Shown in pieces: positions 24,067 through 36,768 of a stretch of DNA of 64,000 nt (its first letter is position 1; each line of letters starts with the position of its first letter). The stretch lies in contig CM119269.1 in NCBI GenBank assembly GCA_051294375.1, forward strand, positions 14,891,918 to 14,955,917, given 5' to 3'. The translations under genes and the position numbers were made by a program. The notes under the pieces were generated by a model that had not been told where the DNA came from, did not search any database, and saw nothing but the letters and a program-made list of their open reading frames with translations. This DNA is from Paraspadella gotoi. Its lineage: Eukaryota; Chaetognatha.

Positions 24067-25228
24067 CTTTCATTTTCTTTTCATTGTCTTTCTTTCTTTC
24101 TCTCTCTCTCTCTCTTTTTCTTACTCACTCACTCTCTCTTTCTTTTCTTTCTCTCTCTCCTCGTCTCTCTCCCATCCCCTCTTCTCTCTTCTTTCTTTCT
24201 TTCTTCTTCTTTCTTTCTTTCTTTCCTTTCTTTCTTCTCTCTCTCTCTTTCTCTTTTTCTTACTCACCCACTCTCTCTTTCTTTTCGTTGTTTGTGTTGG
24301 TGTTTGCAGTTCCCGTGTTCTTTCTCTCCGTCGTTCGTTTTCGTTCGCCTGGGGGTTTGATCTGTGTTGTCTTTTATGGTGTGTGTGTGCGGTTGTTCCT
24401 GGCTGGTCTGGTGAGGCAGTACCTGGGAGGCTCCGCGTGTCTGCTCTCCTCTCTCTCTTTTCTTACTCACGGGTCATCGGTAGGGTGTCGGTGTGATGTG
24501 TTTTCTCTTTGTGCATCTTTTTCGCGTTATGAGTTGTTTATCGTTCAGTACTCGTTGCTCATTGTTCGAGCGGTTGGTTGACTCGTTGTGCTGTCGTGAT
24601 ACTGCGTGGTCTCTCTCTCTCTCTCTCTTCTCTGCTCTTCTCTCTCCCTCCAAGAAAAAAACATAATTTTATTGCATTTTCTCATTATCAACAATGGTAT
24701 TTGTAAAATATTTGGCTGGAACAGATGGGAAAGTTTCCCCGAATTGAGAGAATGTTTTGGTTAACTTGACATTTACAACATTTTTCAAAGCAGTCATGAA
24801 CGATTTATAAAGAGATTATTGTTAACGGAAAATGTACTATGGCAACAGCCGAATCGCCAGTGATGCCCATTGGGATGGGGCAACTCACTGAGCCTCTAAA
24901 CTACTCATAGCATAAATAGTAATTTAGTCAAGGGAGGAAGTACGGATAATGACGGTCATGCACCTTTTAAAAATATCTGACTAAGTATTTCTCCCGAATA
25001 GCGAAATATCCGAGTTAATTTTAATTCGTTACTCATACTAATTTTGGATTTTACATTAGGGAAGTAAAAGTGAAATCCTGGGATTTCCTCCGGCTGCGGG
25101 AAAGAAACAAGTCTTGGCCATATTTTAAGGTAAGGCATTCTTTCAATTCCGCACTTTTTCCGGAAATTCTTATTCGGAAAAAGAAAACTTTTTTCTTATT
25201 TTTTTTAATAAATTCTCTATAATTGACC
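22451..25228. other. Intergenic stretch before the mosaic gene
   Basis: Holds CT/CTTT repeats at 24,030-24,260 and 24,610-24,650 and an A-poor, G/T-rich block at 24,280-24,600. Two good donor-like sites (GGGTAAGTTTGG near 22,850, CAGGTAAGTTATG near 23,030) have no coding frame. No gene is called. Confidence 0.45.
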
Positions 25229-28200
25229 ATGCATCCATCGCGATTCCATTTGGCTTCGCGAATTTTGCCAATTATTTTGCTGGTTTTCTCAATTTTTCAA
25301 AGCGTGCGAGAGACAGAATCGCAGAACAGCGAATCTGAAAAAATAGAAGCGTTGAAATTGAAATGCAATAGAACAAGTCAATTGTTGCCAGACCCTGATG
25401 ACTGCTCCCGTTTCTATTATTGCAATCACGTGGGATTTCCCTCTTTCACAGTAGTGAGACAGGATTGCGCCCCTGGCGTCATTTTCTTTCACGAAGAAAC
25501 GCAGCTATGTGAATTCGAAGTTCCTGCAAATTGCAAGCAAGTAAGAGGCGTCATACAAAAGCCAGCGACAACTCCGACACCGGCGGAAGAAATTACGACA
25601 ACCACGGGAGAAGATCTCACTACCAGTGATCAAGAGACAACCACAACTGACCTTACTAGCCCACAAACATCTACTTTCAACAATTTAGATGATAACAATG
25701 AAAATCAATCAACAAGAACCACAACAGCCATAAACAGCAAATCTGAGAAAATAGAAGAGTTGAAATTGAAATGTAATAGAACAAGTCAATTGTTGCCAGA
25801 TCCTGATGATTGCTCTCGTTTCTATTTTTGCAATCACGTGTGGATTTCCCTCTTTCACAGTAGTGAGACAGGATTGCGCCCCTGGCATCATTTTCTTTCA
25901 CGAAGAAACGCAACTATGTGAATTCAAAGTTCCTGCAAATTGCAAGCAAGTAAGAGGCGTCATACAAAATCCAGCGACAACTCTGACACCGCGGAGGAAA
26001 TTACGACAACCACGGGAGAAGATCTCACTACCAGTGATCAAGAGACAACCACAACTGACCTTACTAGCCTACAAACATCTACTTTCAACAATTTAGATGA
26101 TAACAATGAAAATCAATCAACAAGAACCACAACAGCCATAACAGCAAATCTGAGAAAATAGAAGCGATGAAATTGAAATGTAATAAAACAAGTCAATTGT
26201 TGCCAGATCCTGATGATTGCTCTCGTTTCTATTTTTGCAATCACGTGGGATTTCCCTCTTTCACAGTTGTGAGACGGGATTGCGCCCTGGCATCATTTTC
26301 TTTCATGAAGAAACGCAGCTATGTGAATTTGGAGTTCCTGAAAATTGCAAGCAAGTAAGAGGCATTGTACAAACGCCAGCGACAACTCCGACACCGACGG
26401 AAGAAATTACGACAACCACGGGAGAAGATCTCACTACCAGTGATCAGAGACAACCACAACTGACCTTCTAGCCCACAAACATCTACTTTCAACAATTTAG
26501 ATGATAACAATGAAAATCAATCAACAAGAACCACAACAGCCATAAACAGCAAATCTGAGAAAATAGAAGGTTGAAATTGAAATGTAATAGAACAAGTCAA
26601 TTGTTGCCAATCCTGATGATTGCTCTCGTTTCTATTTTTGCAATCACGTGGGATTTCCCTCTTTCACAGTAGTGAGACAGGATTGCGCCCCTGGCATCAT
26701 TTTCTTTCATGAAGAAACGCAGCTATGTGAATTTGGAGTTCCTGCGAATTGCAAGCAAGTACGAGGCGTTGTACAAAAGCCAGCAACAACTCCGACACCG
26801 ACGGAAGAAATTACGATGACCACGAGTAAAGATCTCACTACCAGCGATCAAGAGACAACCACGACGGACCTTACAAGCCCACAAACATCTACTCTCACCA
26901 GCTTAGATGATAACAATGAAAATCAATCAACAGGAACCACAACAGCCATAAACATTGTTTCAATAACAACAACAAAAACATCCAATTCCCAAGACACAGC
27001 AACCCCGACAGAACTTTCTAGTCAACAAATATCTACAATTTCCAGCTTTGAGGATAATAATAGAAATCCAGCAACAGAAACCACAACACTCAGAAAAGAA
27101 GACTCAACAACAACAACAATTACTTCAAAATCATCCACAATTGAAAAAGAGGTTTCTATCAACGAAAATAATACAAACAGTAGCCAATTGTCAACCACTT
27201 CAAGTGATTCTACTGTAGACAATTTCCAAGACACGAAAACTATATCTGACCTTTCAAACCAACAAACTTCAACGATCTCAGGCTCGGATGATAACAATGG
27301 AAGTCAAACAACGGAAGCAACGACCCAACAACACGACCAATCAACAACTAAAAGACGTAGAAATGGAAGAAAATTGGATACATTGACGACCCCGCAAGAT
27401 CCTGTTACCTCCCAGCAACCTGTTGCATCCCAAAATCCGGTTACTTCCCAGAGTAATAACCATGCAACTACTAACAATCCTCCAGCGACAACCTCTCCGA
27501 TGACTACTACAGAGAAGATGGTAGAGACCACAACGAAGGAGCCAAATGAGAGAAACGTTAATGATGATGCAGTTTGTTCAGTTTGCCAGGAATCAAAATG
27601 TCAAGAAGGCTTCTGTAACAATTCTACAACTCCGATTTGTGACTCGTGCCACAAACTCGAAAATTACACAGATTCCCATGGATGCGACCTTCAGCGATGC
27701 GGCAGGAAACAATGTGAGACTCGAGAGAAAACAGAGTGTCCAGCGTGTTTTACGCTAAATGTAACCTACGATGAGTGTGCATGCGTAGAATCGTTTTCCT
27801 GCGTTAGAACTGCGTGCAAATCTGTTGCGAAACCCATCTGTGGAGCATGTTCTGTTGAAAAGGAAACAACTGATTCATGCGAATGTGTTTCTTACTCATG
27901 CGAGGCCGCTCCTTGTCAAAACGTCTCCTTACCTGAATGTCCGATTTGCCAGGAGCTAAATGTAAGTAAAAATTCCTGCGGATGCTTGACGTCCGCCACT
28001 TGCCAAAACAGTTCCTGTCCCGTTCCTTTAGAACCCACCTGCGACAAATGCCAAGTACAAACTACTAATTTGGACGCTTGCCAATGTGAACAAAAATTTT
28101 GCGTTCCTGCCAAATGCGAATCAATCACGATGAAAAACTGCAGTGCTTGTGAAGTTTCAGAAATACTATACGACGACTGTAACTGCATCAAAAATTTAGA

Positions 28201-29670
28201 ATGTAAAAGAAAGGAATGCAAAAACGAGACGTTGATCTGCTCTGGGTGTGAAGAGTTACATACGATAACTGACGATTGCGGATGTGAAATAAAGAGTTGC
28301 GTTTACAAACCTTGCGTTAACGCATCTCTCCCCGAATGCCAATTTTTTCAACATACAAAAATAAAAAAAGATCAATGTGGTGCCATTGAAAGCGCAACTT
28401 GCGAAGCAAAAACTTGCCCCGATTCCAAAGTTGAATCTTGCAACGAATGTTATAGCTTAACGGCCTATGATCTCGAAGGTGGTTGTAAAGTTTATAACTG
28501 CACGCCAAACTTGTGCGATCATGCTGGAATTCCAAAATGCGATGCTTGCGAAAAACTAAGCTTGAACAAAGACAATTGCGGTTGCATTCAATCAGCTCTT
28601 TGTATTGAACGTGAATGTCCTCAAACTGCAGCCATTGTTTGCGGAGAGTGTCAAGTTGCCAAAATTTTCAATGACAGTTGCAACTGCTCTATTGAGAAAT
28701 GCGTTGATAAGTCGAGGAACGATTCTGACATTCAAGATTGTCAGTTTTCGGAAATCCCAGAAATAACAAAAGATAAGTGCGGAAATATTAACTCTTCACG
28801 ATGCATAAAGCAGGATTGCCCAGTTGACACGGTTCCACTTTGCAATGCATGTCAAGAACTTGTTACCTATGACGATGCCTCTGGTTGTCAAATAACGAGA
28901 TGCTCTCTGAAAAAGTGTGATGACACAGTTCTTCCAACATGTGACCCTTGCGATAGTCTGGCGATTCAGAAGGACGCCTGCGGCTGCACAGTTAGTGCTT
29001 TATGTAAACAACAATCTTGCCCGACCAATCCTTCTGACACATGTGGCCTTTGTCAAGAAACGAAAACCATAAAGGACAACTGTGATTGCAACAAAACTAT
29101 TTGCGTGACACGAAATTGTTCTAATGAAGTAGTTCCAATATGTAGCTCATGCCAAACATTGCAAATACAAACTGACAGTTGTGGCTGCACAAAGAGTGCT
29201 TCATGCAAGACGCAATGTCCGAGCAATCCCTCAAAAATATGTGAGAATTGCGAGCAGCAAATTACCAAACTGGATAGTTGTAGCTGCCCAAGAACGACTT
29301 GTGAGAGAAAAGCCTGCGCGCAACCATCAGCCAATGGCTGCCAATATCCGAGATACGAACTCGATTCCTGCAATTGCATGCAATACAAGGGTTGTCTCAC
29401 TTGCCCCACATTGCCCCCTTGCGGCTGGTGCTCGGCCCGTCACGTCCATGAGCAAGATTCCCAAGGCTGCGTGTCACGAAGTTCCTGTCAAGTAATCTTC
29501 GGCGACAATTATTTTTTTCAAATTATTTCTCTATTGATAGATTTTAAATTTCAAAATTTCATTTGTAGAAAAATTGTCTTCATCAATGGACGACGTGGGA
29601 AAGTTGGAAGGCTTGGGGAAGATGCAGTTTTTCAAGTCATTTGTGCTCCGCCTCGGGAACTCGATCTCGG

Positions 29671-29745
<75 letters not shown>

Positions 29746-32700
29746 ATGGAGGCAAAAAATAATAGAGGGGAGACCTTAGCGTTAGCTTAGCCTTTGACCT
29801 TTGCTTAGGAGAGAGAGAGAGCGATACACAGAGGGAAAAAGAGAGAGGGAAAGAATTTCTATATTTCTTAATTAGCAAAAAATATTTTTTTAAAAATTGC
29901 CAGAACCCGTCAAAGAAAATGCGTGGGAAACTTGGGCCCGTATTGCCCGGGTCTGAATTTCCAACGGCAGAGCCAATCTTGTTTGGAACGACGAAACTGT
30001 TTGGGTAGAGGAAGGTGTTGCTCAAGATCCTGGAGATGCAGTTGGTGGTGGGGCTGTTGGTCGTTCACCCGCTGTTCCAGCTGTAAGTAGGGGTAACCCC
30101 ACTCAATGGAGTGAATCAAAAATTTAGAATGATTATATGCTCAAACGAAAATTTATACATTTTTAAGTATACTTTCAATGGACAAAACATTTCTTATGTG
30201 GCTCTATACCCAAATAATTAATTTTTTAATATTTATTTATAAATAGGAAAGGCCAAAATTTTTTTTGCTAATTTTTAAATTTTAAGACCAAATTCAGATA
30301 GCTCATAAAAAGTTGTCTACACAAAGTATAATTCTTTTTTAAATATTTTCATGATAAGTGAGTTAAAAATAAGAAAAACCGTAAAAAATCATCATCATCA
30401 TCATCTTTCGATGATTTTATCAGTTTTTTTATTTTTTCACCTAGAAAACGTAAGAATTTTTAAAAGCTGTAATTATATTTCTTATTTAACTTTTAATGCT
30501 CTATCAGAATTCATCAAAAAATTTTAAGATCTCTAAAAAAAATTTTATAATATTAAAAAAGACAAGTAATATTTAATGTATTAATCAAGAAGTATAATAT
30601 AATTTTTTAAAAAAAATGATAGTTTAAATATTTAGTCAAGACAACTAAAAGTACTTTGCTAATAGTCGAAATTTTATATTATCTCTGGAGTAATTTTGAA
30701 TTTTAACCCCCCCCCAACAAAAAAAATTAAGTACAGTGAAATTTGTTTTTTTCCCCCAGGTCAAGTCAAACTATTCGGCCATATTCAATTATTTTTCTTT
30801 TTTCCCCCTCAAATTGATATACTCATATATTTTACCTATTAAACGAATGGATAATTCTTATATCGGTTGTACCACTTTAGTAAAAAAAAAAAGCTCCCAT
30901 CTTGATATTTTGTTGCGTACTCATTCAGCGGTTTCGATTACAATAATATACTGTCAAACAAATAAATTTTTCAATTTTTTTTTTTTTTTTTTTAATCACC
31001 AGTTAATGATAGTCGCCGTTCCTCGTCCCTACAGGTTGGCGGTGGACGTACGGAGATCCGCACATCGAGACCGAAGACGGACTCAAGTACGAATTCCAAG
31101 GTTCTTGTTCGTACACGCTTTCCACGGACAAAATGAGAACGTTCAACATCACGATTCACAACGAAATATGCGGAAATAAGTAAGAATAAGTCAAAATAAT
31201 ACTAAACTACTTATTTCGCTCAGTTGGGTAACATTTGTCCGAAAATGGTGGCATCCATATGTTTAATTCTGATTTCTCTCTCTCTCTCTCTCTCTCCATT
31301 TCTCCATAAGTAACGTCACTTGTACCACCGCCATTACTTTGAGCTACGGCTCCACGGAAGCGACTTTAGACAAAGACAAAAATGTCAGGATCATCGAGGC
31401 CGGTGAAGAATTGAAAAATGTTAGTTTGCCATATCAAACGGACGACATGAACATTCACCGAGCAAACGAGCAATTCTTACAGGTTAAAACAGTCGTGAAT
31501 TTCACACTCGTGAAAATGACCACGCAAATTCATGTCACGTTTTTTATAGATATTTTAATCATAATTATTCATATGACAACCTCAAGTTTTTTCCGCTTAC
31601 ATGGAAACCACATTGAGAAATAAATAAAAAAACAAAAAACAAAAACATATTTTTATAAACCTCTAGGCGACCATGGGCAACAATGTGACCGTCCAATGGG
31701 ACGGATCCAAAGCCGGGACCGAGTTGCCGCTTTCCATGAAAGGCGTCTATCCCAACTACGTGACTCTGGGTCTTCTCGGAACCTGGAACGACAACGAGAC
31801 GGACGACCTCATCGGACCAGACGGGACAAATTACACCGACTACATCGAGTTCGGTGTATCTTGGCTCGTGGACAATTGGCCCTGCAACGAGACGCGAGAG
31901 GATATGATCAAAAGTGAGAATCGTTTTTCATTTTCTTGTTTTGTTCCTTCGTCGTTCGTTGACTTTTGGGTTTGTTTCGTCTTCGTTTTTCCTCGAGCTG
32001 TCGTTGAAATGGAAAGTTGAATTTTATCAAAATTATTGTCATGAGTTAATGACAGAACCATTCAATGTAAGCAGTCCCTGAGCTTCGGATCAGACTGTAA
32101 CGCCGTGTTACAGGCGGGTTAAGCGGCCCGTCTCTCTTAACTGCTAGGCGACCACCGGGTTAGAACCACCGGACCTTTGAGTTGGGAGGCGAATGACTTG
32201 CCTCCGGCTCTAATGGCCGCTGACGAACTGTTGGTAGATTTTAGTCCACCATAAAGTTCTTTTTCGTCAAAGAAAATTTTAATGATAGTAAAGGATTAAC
32301 TGTTAACAGTTAACGATCGAATAAATTTACGTACCTAGGATTGAAGGAAGAACACCAAAGGAGACGACAATCGATGAACGAAAACAACACTCGGTTCCAA
32401 AACGCGGAACAACTCTGCGGAGTTTTATTCGGATCCACCTTCCAGGTTTATTGAAAAAAAAAAAAAAAAAAAAACTTAATTGAAAAAAAGACAATTTTCA
32501 CTTTTTATTTAATTTTCAATCTAGACCTGCACGCTGGAGGCGGAGCGCAATTCCACCTACGACAGTTGCCTGGAAGACGTGACCAACTGCGACGGCGACG
32601 TCCGAAATTGCCTCTGTCCCGCATTGCAGACTTTCGTCGCCGAGTGCGAGCAAAAAGGAGAGAGTCTCTGCAATTGGAGAAAATGGGTGCCTCAATGCGG

Positions 32701-33434
32701 TGAGGATTGCTGCAATATGTTACAATATACAATTATACATTAATATACAATATGTTACATGGTGATTATTGGTGTTTGACGTTCGTTAATGTTAAAACTC
32801 ATTATGAAATACTAATTTATGCAGCTTTGGAATGCAAAAACGGCGATACTTATCAGGAATGCGGCAACAACTGTAACCGAACCTGCCAAGATATACAAGC
32901 CCTCCAGGTTATTCAATTACAATCATAAGTTTTTAGTACAATTTCATGGGAATGCTATCACGGAAGTAAAACGAGGCAATGACGTATTAGGTATAATATA
33001 TTTAGTAATTCTATAAGAAAATACTAATAAATTTTACTCCTACACTCCTCACTCCGCACAGTCCAACCGGACGGTTGAGTGCGCCCGCGAGTGCGTGGAC
33101 GGGTGCACCTGTCCCCCCGATCAGACGAAGTCCAACGCCGATGGAGTCTGCATCAACATCAGCGAATGTCCTTGCGTCTACGACGGAGTAGAGTACGAGA
33201 GTCGAACCAATGAGATCGTACTCGTTCATCACTTGGGACAAATGAAAAATTGGTGAGTTGATGTCAGTTTTGATTAAATAATAAAAAAGGTATGGGTTAA
33301 GTTTATAAATGTTAACTTGCTTAATATCCCCTTGCCAATTTAGTCTTTCACATCCTCAATCTGAGTTCGAATGTTTATATTTTTTTTTCAACAGCACCTG
33401 CGATGGTGGTTTGTGGGACTGCCCTAGAGGTTAA
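25229..33434 (+). CDS. Secreted chitin-binding / mucin / Cys-repeat / TSP1 / VWD mosaic protein
   Basis: Eleven exons: 25,229-29,491, 29,569-29,669, 29,904-30,082, 31,035-31,179, 31,311-31,482, 31,667-31,913, 32,339-32,445, 32,525-32,699, 32,825-32,907, 33,062-33,252 and 33,395-33,434, about 1,900 residues. Every junction agrees in phase. ATG 25,229 opens a signal peptide with hydrophobic core ILPIILLVFSIF. Then four six-cysteine peritrophin-A chitin-binding domains (DPDDCSRFYYCNHVGFPSF), a Thr/Ser/Asn mucin segment (26,780-27,560), about 19 short Cys repeats (27,570-29,490), a thrombospondin-1-like WTTWESWKAWGRCS region, a VWD domain (WTYGDPHIETEDG; exons from 31,035), C8 (CGVLFGSTFQ..LCNWRKWVPQC), TIL (VDGCTCPPD..ISECPC) and a CTCDGGLWDCPRG end. 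Chitin binding plus mucin and VWD suggests a gel or matrix protein on a cuticle, gut or shell surface; this role is inferred. Copies 2 and 3 of the first repeat carry single-base frameshifts. The last exon could splice on at AGAG|GTTAAT. Confidence 0.85.
25351..26765 (+). repeat. Four tandem ~407-bp chitin-binding repeat units
   Basis: Units start near 25,351, 25,759, 26,166 and 26,571. Each holds one six-Cys chitin-binding domain and a Thr-rich linker, and they are almost identical. Units 2, 3 and the start of 4 contain eight 1-base differences in length: +1 near 25,840; -1 near 25,990, 26,139, 26,285, 26,445, 26,467, 26,568 and 26,608. The sum is -6, so the frame before and after is the same. 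Confidence 0.9.
27570..29490 (+). repeat. Array of ~19 short cysteine repeats in the mosaic protein
   Basis: Protein-level repeats of about 36-38 residues with core C-x2-C-x8-D-x-C-x-C-x(4-5)-C-x4-C, for example CDACEKLSLNKDNCGCIQSA. Repeats 9-12 and 13-16 pair one to one, including two members that lost the second cysteine (CQFFQHTKIKKDQCG and CQFSEIPEITKDKCG). This shows duplication of a four-repeat block. Confidence 0.85.
29672..29745. repeat. Intronic (GA)n
   Basis: GA repeat directly after the donor at 29,670 in the second intron of the mosaic gene. Confidence 0.9.
30085..30545 (+). repeat. Dispersed repeat C, copy 1 (intron of mosaic gene)
   Basis: About 460 bp whose reverse complement matches 34,185-34,665 with divergence. 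Shared landmarks: TTTTTAAGTATACTTTCAATGG / CCATTGAAAG..AAATGTATAAA; TTGTCTACACAAAGTATAATTC; and GATAGAGC/GACAGAGC with flanking AAAAGTTAA. Likely two copies of one mobile element. Class unknown. Confidence 0.7.
32043..32262 (-). mobile_element. SINE-like repeat A, copy in intron of mosaic gene
   Basis: About 220 bp, roughly 90% alike by eye to the inverse of 62,252-62,472, from AATGACAGAACC to GTCCACCATAA. It has a hairpin CTGTAAC/GTTACAG and a GGGAGGC/GCCTCC stem, and on the other strand a tRNA B-box-like GGTTCTAACC. These point to a tRNA-derived SINE. Polarity and target duplications are not settled. Confidence 0.65.
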
Positions 33435-36400
33435 TCTAATCAAAAGCTTAACATCAACAACATAAAACAAATCCAACCCAATATTTATAATTTCTGTGAA
33501 AACTTTATAAAAACGATACAAAAAATTTTTTTATAAAAAGTTTGTGTAAAACGTCCAAATTGTAAACATTTAGCTGCAAATAAGAAATGTCATGACTAAT
33601 ATCTAAAGAAATCAATTAAGTGTGGACGAACAACTACAACAGGCAACCTCGGTCGAACCATGGATCTTACTCCTCTGCATCTGTTGTATCATGTTTTGAT
33701 TTTTCATTGATTATATTCTTAGTGCCATTGTTAATCTGTAAACATTTTACAATCAACATACTGTTTTACAAAATAGAATATAGTTTGGTATTTGCTATAG
33801 CTTTCTTTATTTTGTTTTTGTTGTTGTTATTTAAAAATAGATCGAGATCGCGTCGCGTTGGAGACGATTCCGTTTCCAATTGGTCACATTGTGGTTTTTC
33901 TTCTCAGCGATTCAGCTCAGTTTGGTTCAAGCTCTGTCAACTGTCAAACTGAGCTTTCAAAAGCCGACGATCAAATAACTTTGTTTCGAAATTCTCAATA
34001 GATCTCCGATCGGTTCAATAAAGCAACGTAGATCTCGGATTTATTTAAAATAGCACCTGCGATGCGTAGCGGTAGCCTACCAAATTAAAATTATAATGGG
34101 AACAGGATTAAACGAATCCATTATTGGTATTATTTATTGTGTTAAAATATTTTTTTGCAAAAATGTTCCGAACAAAGAGTAATTCTCTAATTAAAATTAT
34201 TATATTGCTATATGATGTCAAAAATTTTTTTGGGATATTGTAAGTTTTTTAATTGATTCTGACAGAGCTTAAAAAGTTAAGCAAAAAAATGTAATTACAA
34301 CTTTTTAAAATTTTAATGTTTTATTACTGAAAAATAGCAAAAACTGCTGAAATCATTGAATGATCATAATGATGATTTTTGAATAGAATATGCAATATGT
34401 TAAAAAGAATTATACTTTGTGTAGACACCTTTTTAAGCGAGGCAATGCCCGACTATATTGAATGCTTAATACAAAATTAATTTGAAATTTTGACATTTTC
34501 TATCTATAAATAAATATTTAAAAAATAGATTACTAAGTTAGCCATTTTAGAAATTTGGTCCATTGAAAGTTTTCTCAGAAATGTATAAAGTTTCATTTGG
34601 AGGAAGTTCTCGAATCCAAACTTCTGACCAACCTCATTGAATAGATTGGCCCTAGCATGTGGACTAAAATTAAATTTGCTTAGGAATTTTCAAAATTGTA
34701 ATAAAATTAATTCAAATAGTCTACATAATTGACTTTTTTGTGCGCGCATTTTTAATATCACGTGACCACAAGTATGGCGACAAGCATCTTCTCTTTATTA
34801 CCGTAAAATATCATGCCGCATATTAATATATTTAATAATTTAATAATATAAAATATTATGCCCCAGTGAAGATGAAGAACGAATTCGGTGAATTACAACA
34901 AATGTTCGTAGCGTACCCAGAGAAGTGCGGTTGCGGTGCGCTATGAAGGGTCCTACCACATACATGAGATATATGCGTCTGAGAAGGGGCAAAAGGATAA
35001 AACTCTTTTCGGGCTTCGGGACTTTTTGAAGAAATTAGAAATAACTCATCGCAAAACGACATAAAAATGGGTGGTTTTTTTGTGTCACTGCATGGTATGC
35101 GAAAATTGGACTTGACGTTTCTTCTGTTTCGTTAAAGTCTCTGCCACACTTTCGAAAACTGACATCCAAATTTGTTGCGATGAAATGTTGCGTACCCAAA
35201 AAGACCATGTGGATCGGCGACATGGAGAGGGATATTTTGGAACCCCAGTGGATCATGTTTGCGTTATGCGGTGCAACATTGCACCGGTCATTCACACAGT
35301 ACGTGTACTGGAGAAATCAGCCTGGTTAAGCCTCCTACGCCACAGAGGATCTGCGTCACGATGCTACGTCATCACTCTTCTTAAAGTCAAAATGTTTGCC
35401 TCATCGTTTTGTGCTGTTCACAGTTGTTCATGGGTGCTATCAACTCATCACATAACGGCTGTCGTTCGTGATTCATAAATCAGAATTGTCTGTAGTGCTA
35501 AACTCTGCTTGATATTTTCATGTGTGATAATCAACGCTACCCGTATATTTAGCTAGAATTATTTTAAATTTCATTTTGACTTTTGTTTTTAAAAGTATTT
35601 CGATATTATATGTGCCATTCATTTCTACGTAACTTGTAATTGATTCCCCTATATATTCGCGATTTCATAGACCGATACAGTTAATGTCTAACCTTGTGAA
35701 TTTTATGTGTTATTTTGGTTAAAAATATTTTTTTTTGAACCCTGAGTAAATTCATAGTATCATTTTCTGAAAATTTAGTAGCATGGCCGAGTGAAGATTG
35801 AGAGAAAGAATTCGGTGAATTACAAAAATGTAAATAATATTTCTCGGCCCTAAAATCTCCATTTCCCTTTTCAACATTCCTACTTTGGTAAACAAAAGTA
35901 GCTCTTATAAAAGGCATGTGTTATGAAAATTTGCAAATTTACTTGTTTCACTATTTTTACTTTTTGATATTTATGAAGGATTCAGTATTTAATCTTATTA
36001 TTTAATCAAATATATAATTGCTTCTTTCTCTAAAAATGTTTTATTTATCTAACTAATTACATATTGGGAATGGCGGAAGTCAGCTGTTCTATTTTATTCT
36101 TCGATGTTACGCAACAATCAATCTTCACATTCATTCTTACTTTACGGTCTCGAATATATCTTCCCTATATTCTTCGCTCCGTACACCTCCGGGGCAATAA
36201 AAATTACTTTTTTTTTTTCCCTGGGGGAAACATTTTTTTGTTTTTCATTTTCGGCATTTTTCAATGTTTTGAACTGCACGTGACAGCAGAAGTATATAAA
36301 AATTTATTTAGATAACCTAACTACCAAGTATTAACTAAAATGATAATGCATTTGGAATGTACTCGCGGCGCAACTGAAAACTTTGCCAGACAAATATCCC

Positions 36401-36768
36401 AACCAATGGCAAACTCTTCTTATTTCGCCGTAGACAAAAAGCTCGCAATAATGGATCATTTCTAAATCAAATCCTTTTTTTTTAAATCGCCTGTACTGGT
36501 TCCTTTCTCTTCCAATTCATTTTTTTTTTATTCCTTTCCAAATTGTTTTCAATGAGATTTAAAAATGTTATTTCTGCAGAAATAATATTCTTCTTTGTTC
36601 AGTATGATTTTTAATAATATTTAATAATAAAAAAAACGACTTGCCTCGCGACGCGCGCGGAGGAAGCGGTTGAAAACGTCTATCTTCAAGCGCGACGGAC
36701 CGTTCCAAACCCGTCGACGAAGACCCCGAGCTCTCTCCAGCTCCGCTCTCCGTCTTCTCAAAACCAAA
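33435..36768. other. Intergenic, repeat-derived
   Basis: Contains repeat C copy 2 (34,185-34,665) and two short related pieces, AGTGAAGATGAAGAACGAATTC near 34,865 and AGTGAAGATTGAGAGAAAG near 35,790, each followed by GGTGAATTACAA. A copy of the last acceptor region (AGCACCTGCGATG) recurs near 34,054. 33,660-33,840 encodes a hydrophobic frame without gene support. No gene is called. Confidence 0.5.
34185..34665 (-). repeat. Dispersed repeat C, copy 2 (inverted)
   Basis: Inverse counterpart of 30,085-30,545, downstream of the mosaic gene. The two copies bracket all VWD-module exons, so a hairpin or inversion between them is possible. Confidence 0.7.

Noticed and set aside
23964-24581. 205-codon Ser/Leu/Phe-rich frame
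   Set aside because: Driven by CT/CTTT repeats and the A-poor block; no homology, splice context or start support.
31272-31299. (CT)n before 31,311 as an independent repeat of interest
   Set aside because: It serves as the polypyrimidine tract of an intron acceptor in the mosaic gene; ordinary.
33620-33952. Hydrophobic 110-codon frame after the mosaic gene
   Set aside because: AT-rich codons, no ATG with context, no splice link to the VWD exons; likely chance.
35035-35295. Minus-strand 86-codon frame
   Set aside because: Lies in repeat-derived spacer, no domain, no splice sites or coding-like codon use.
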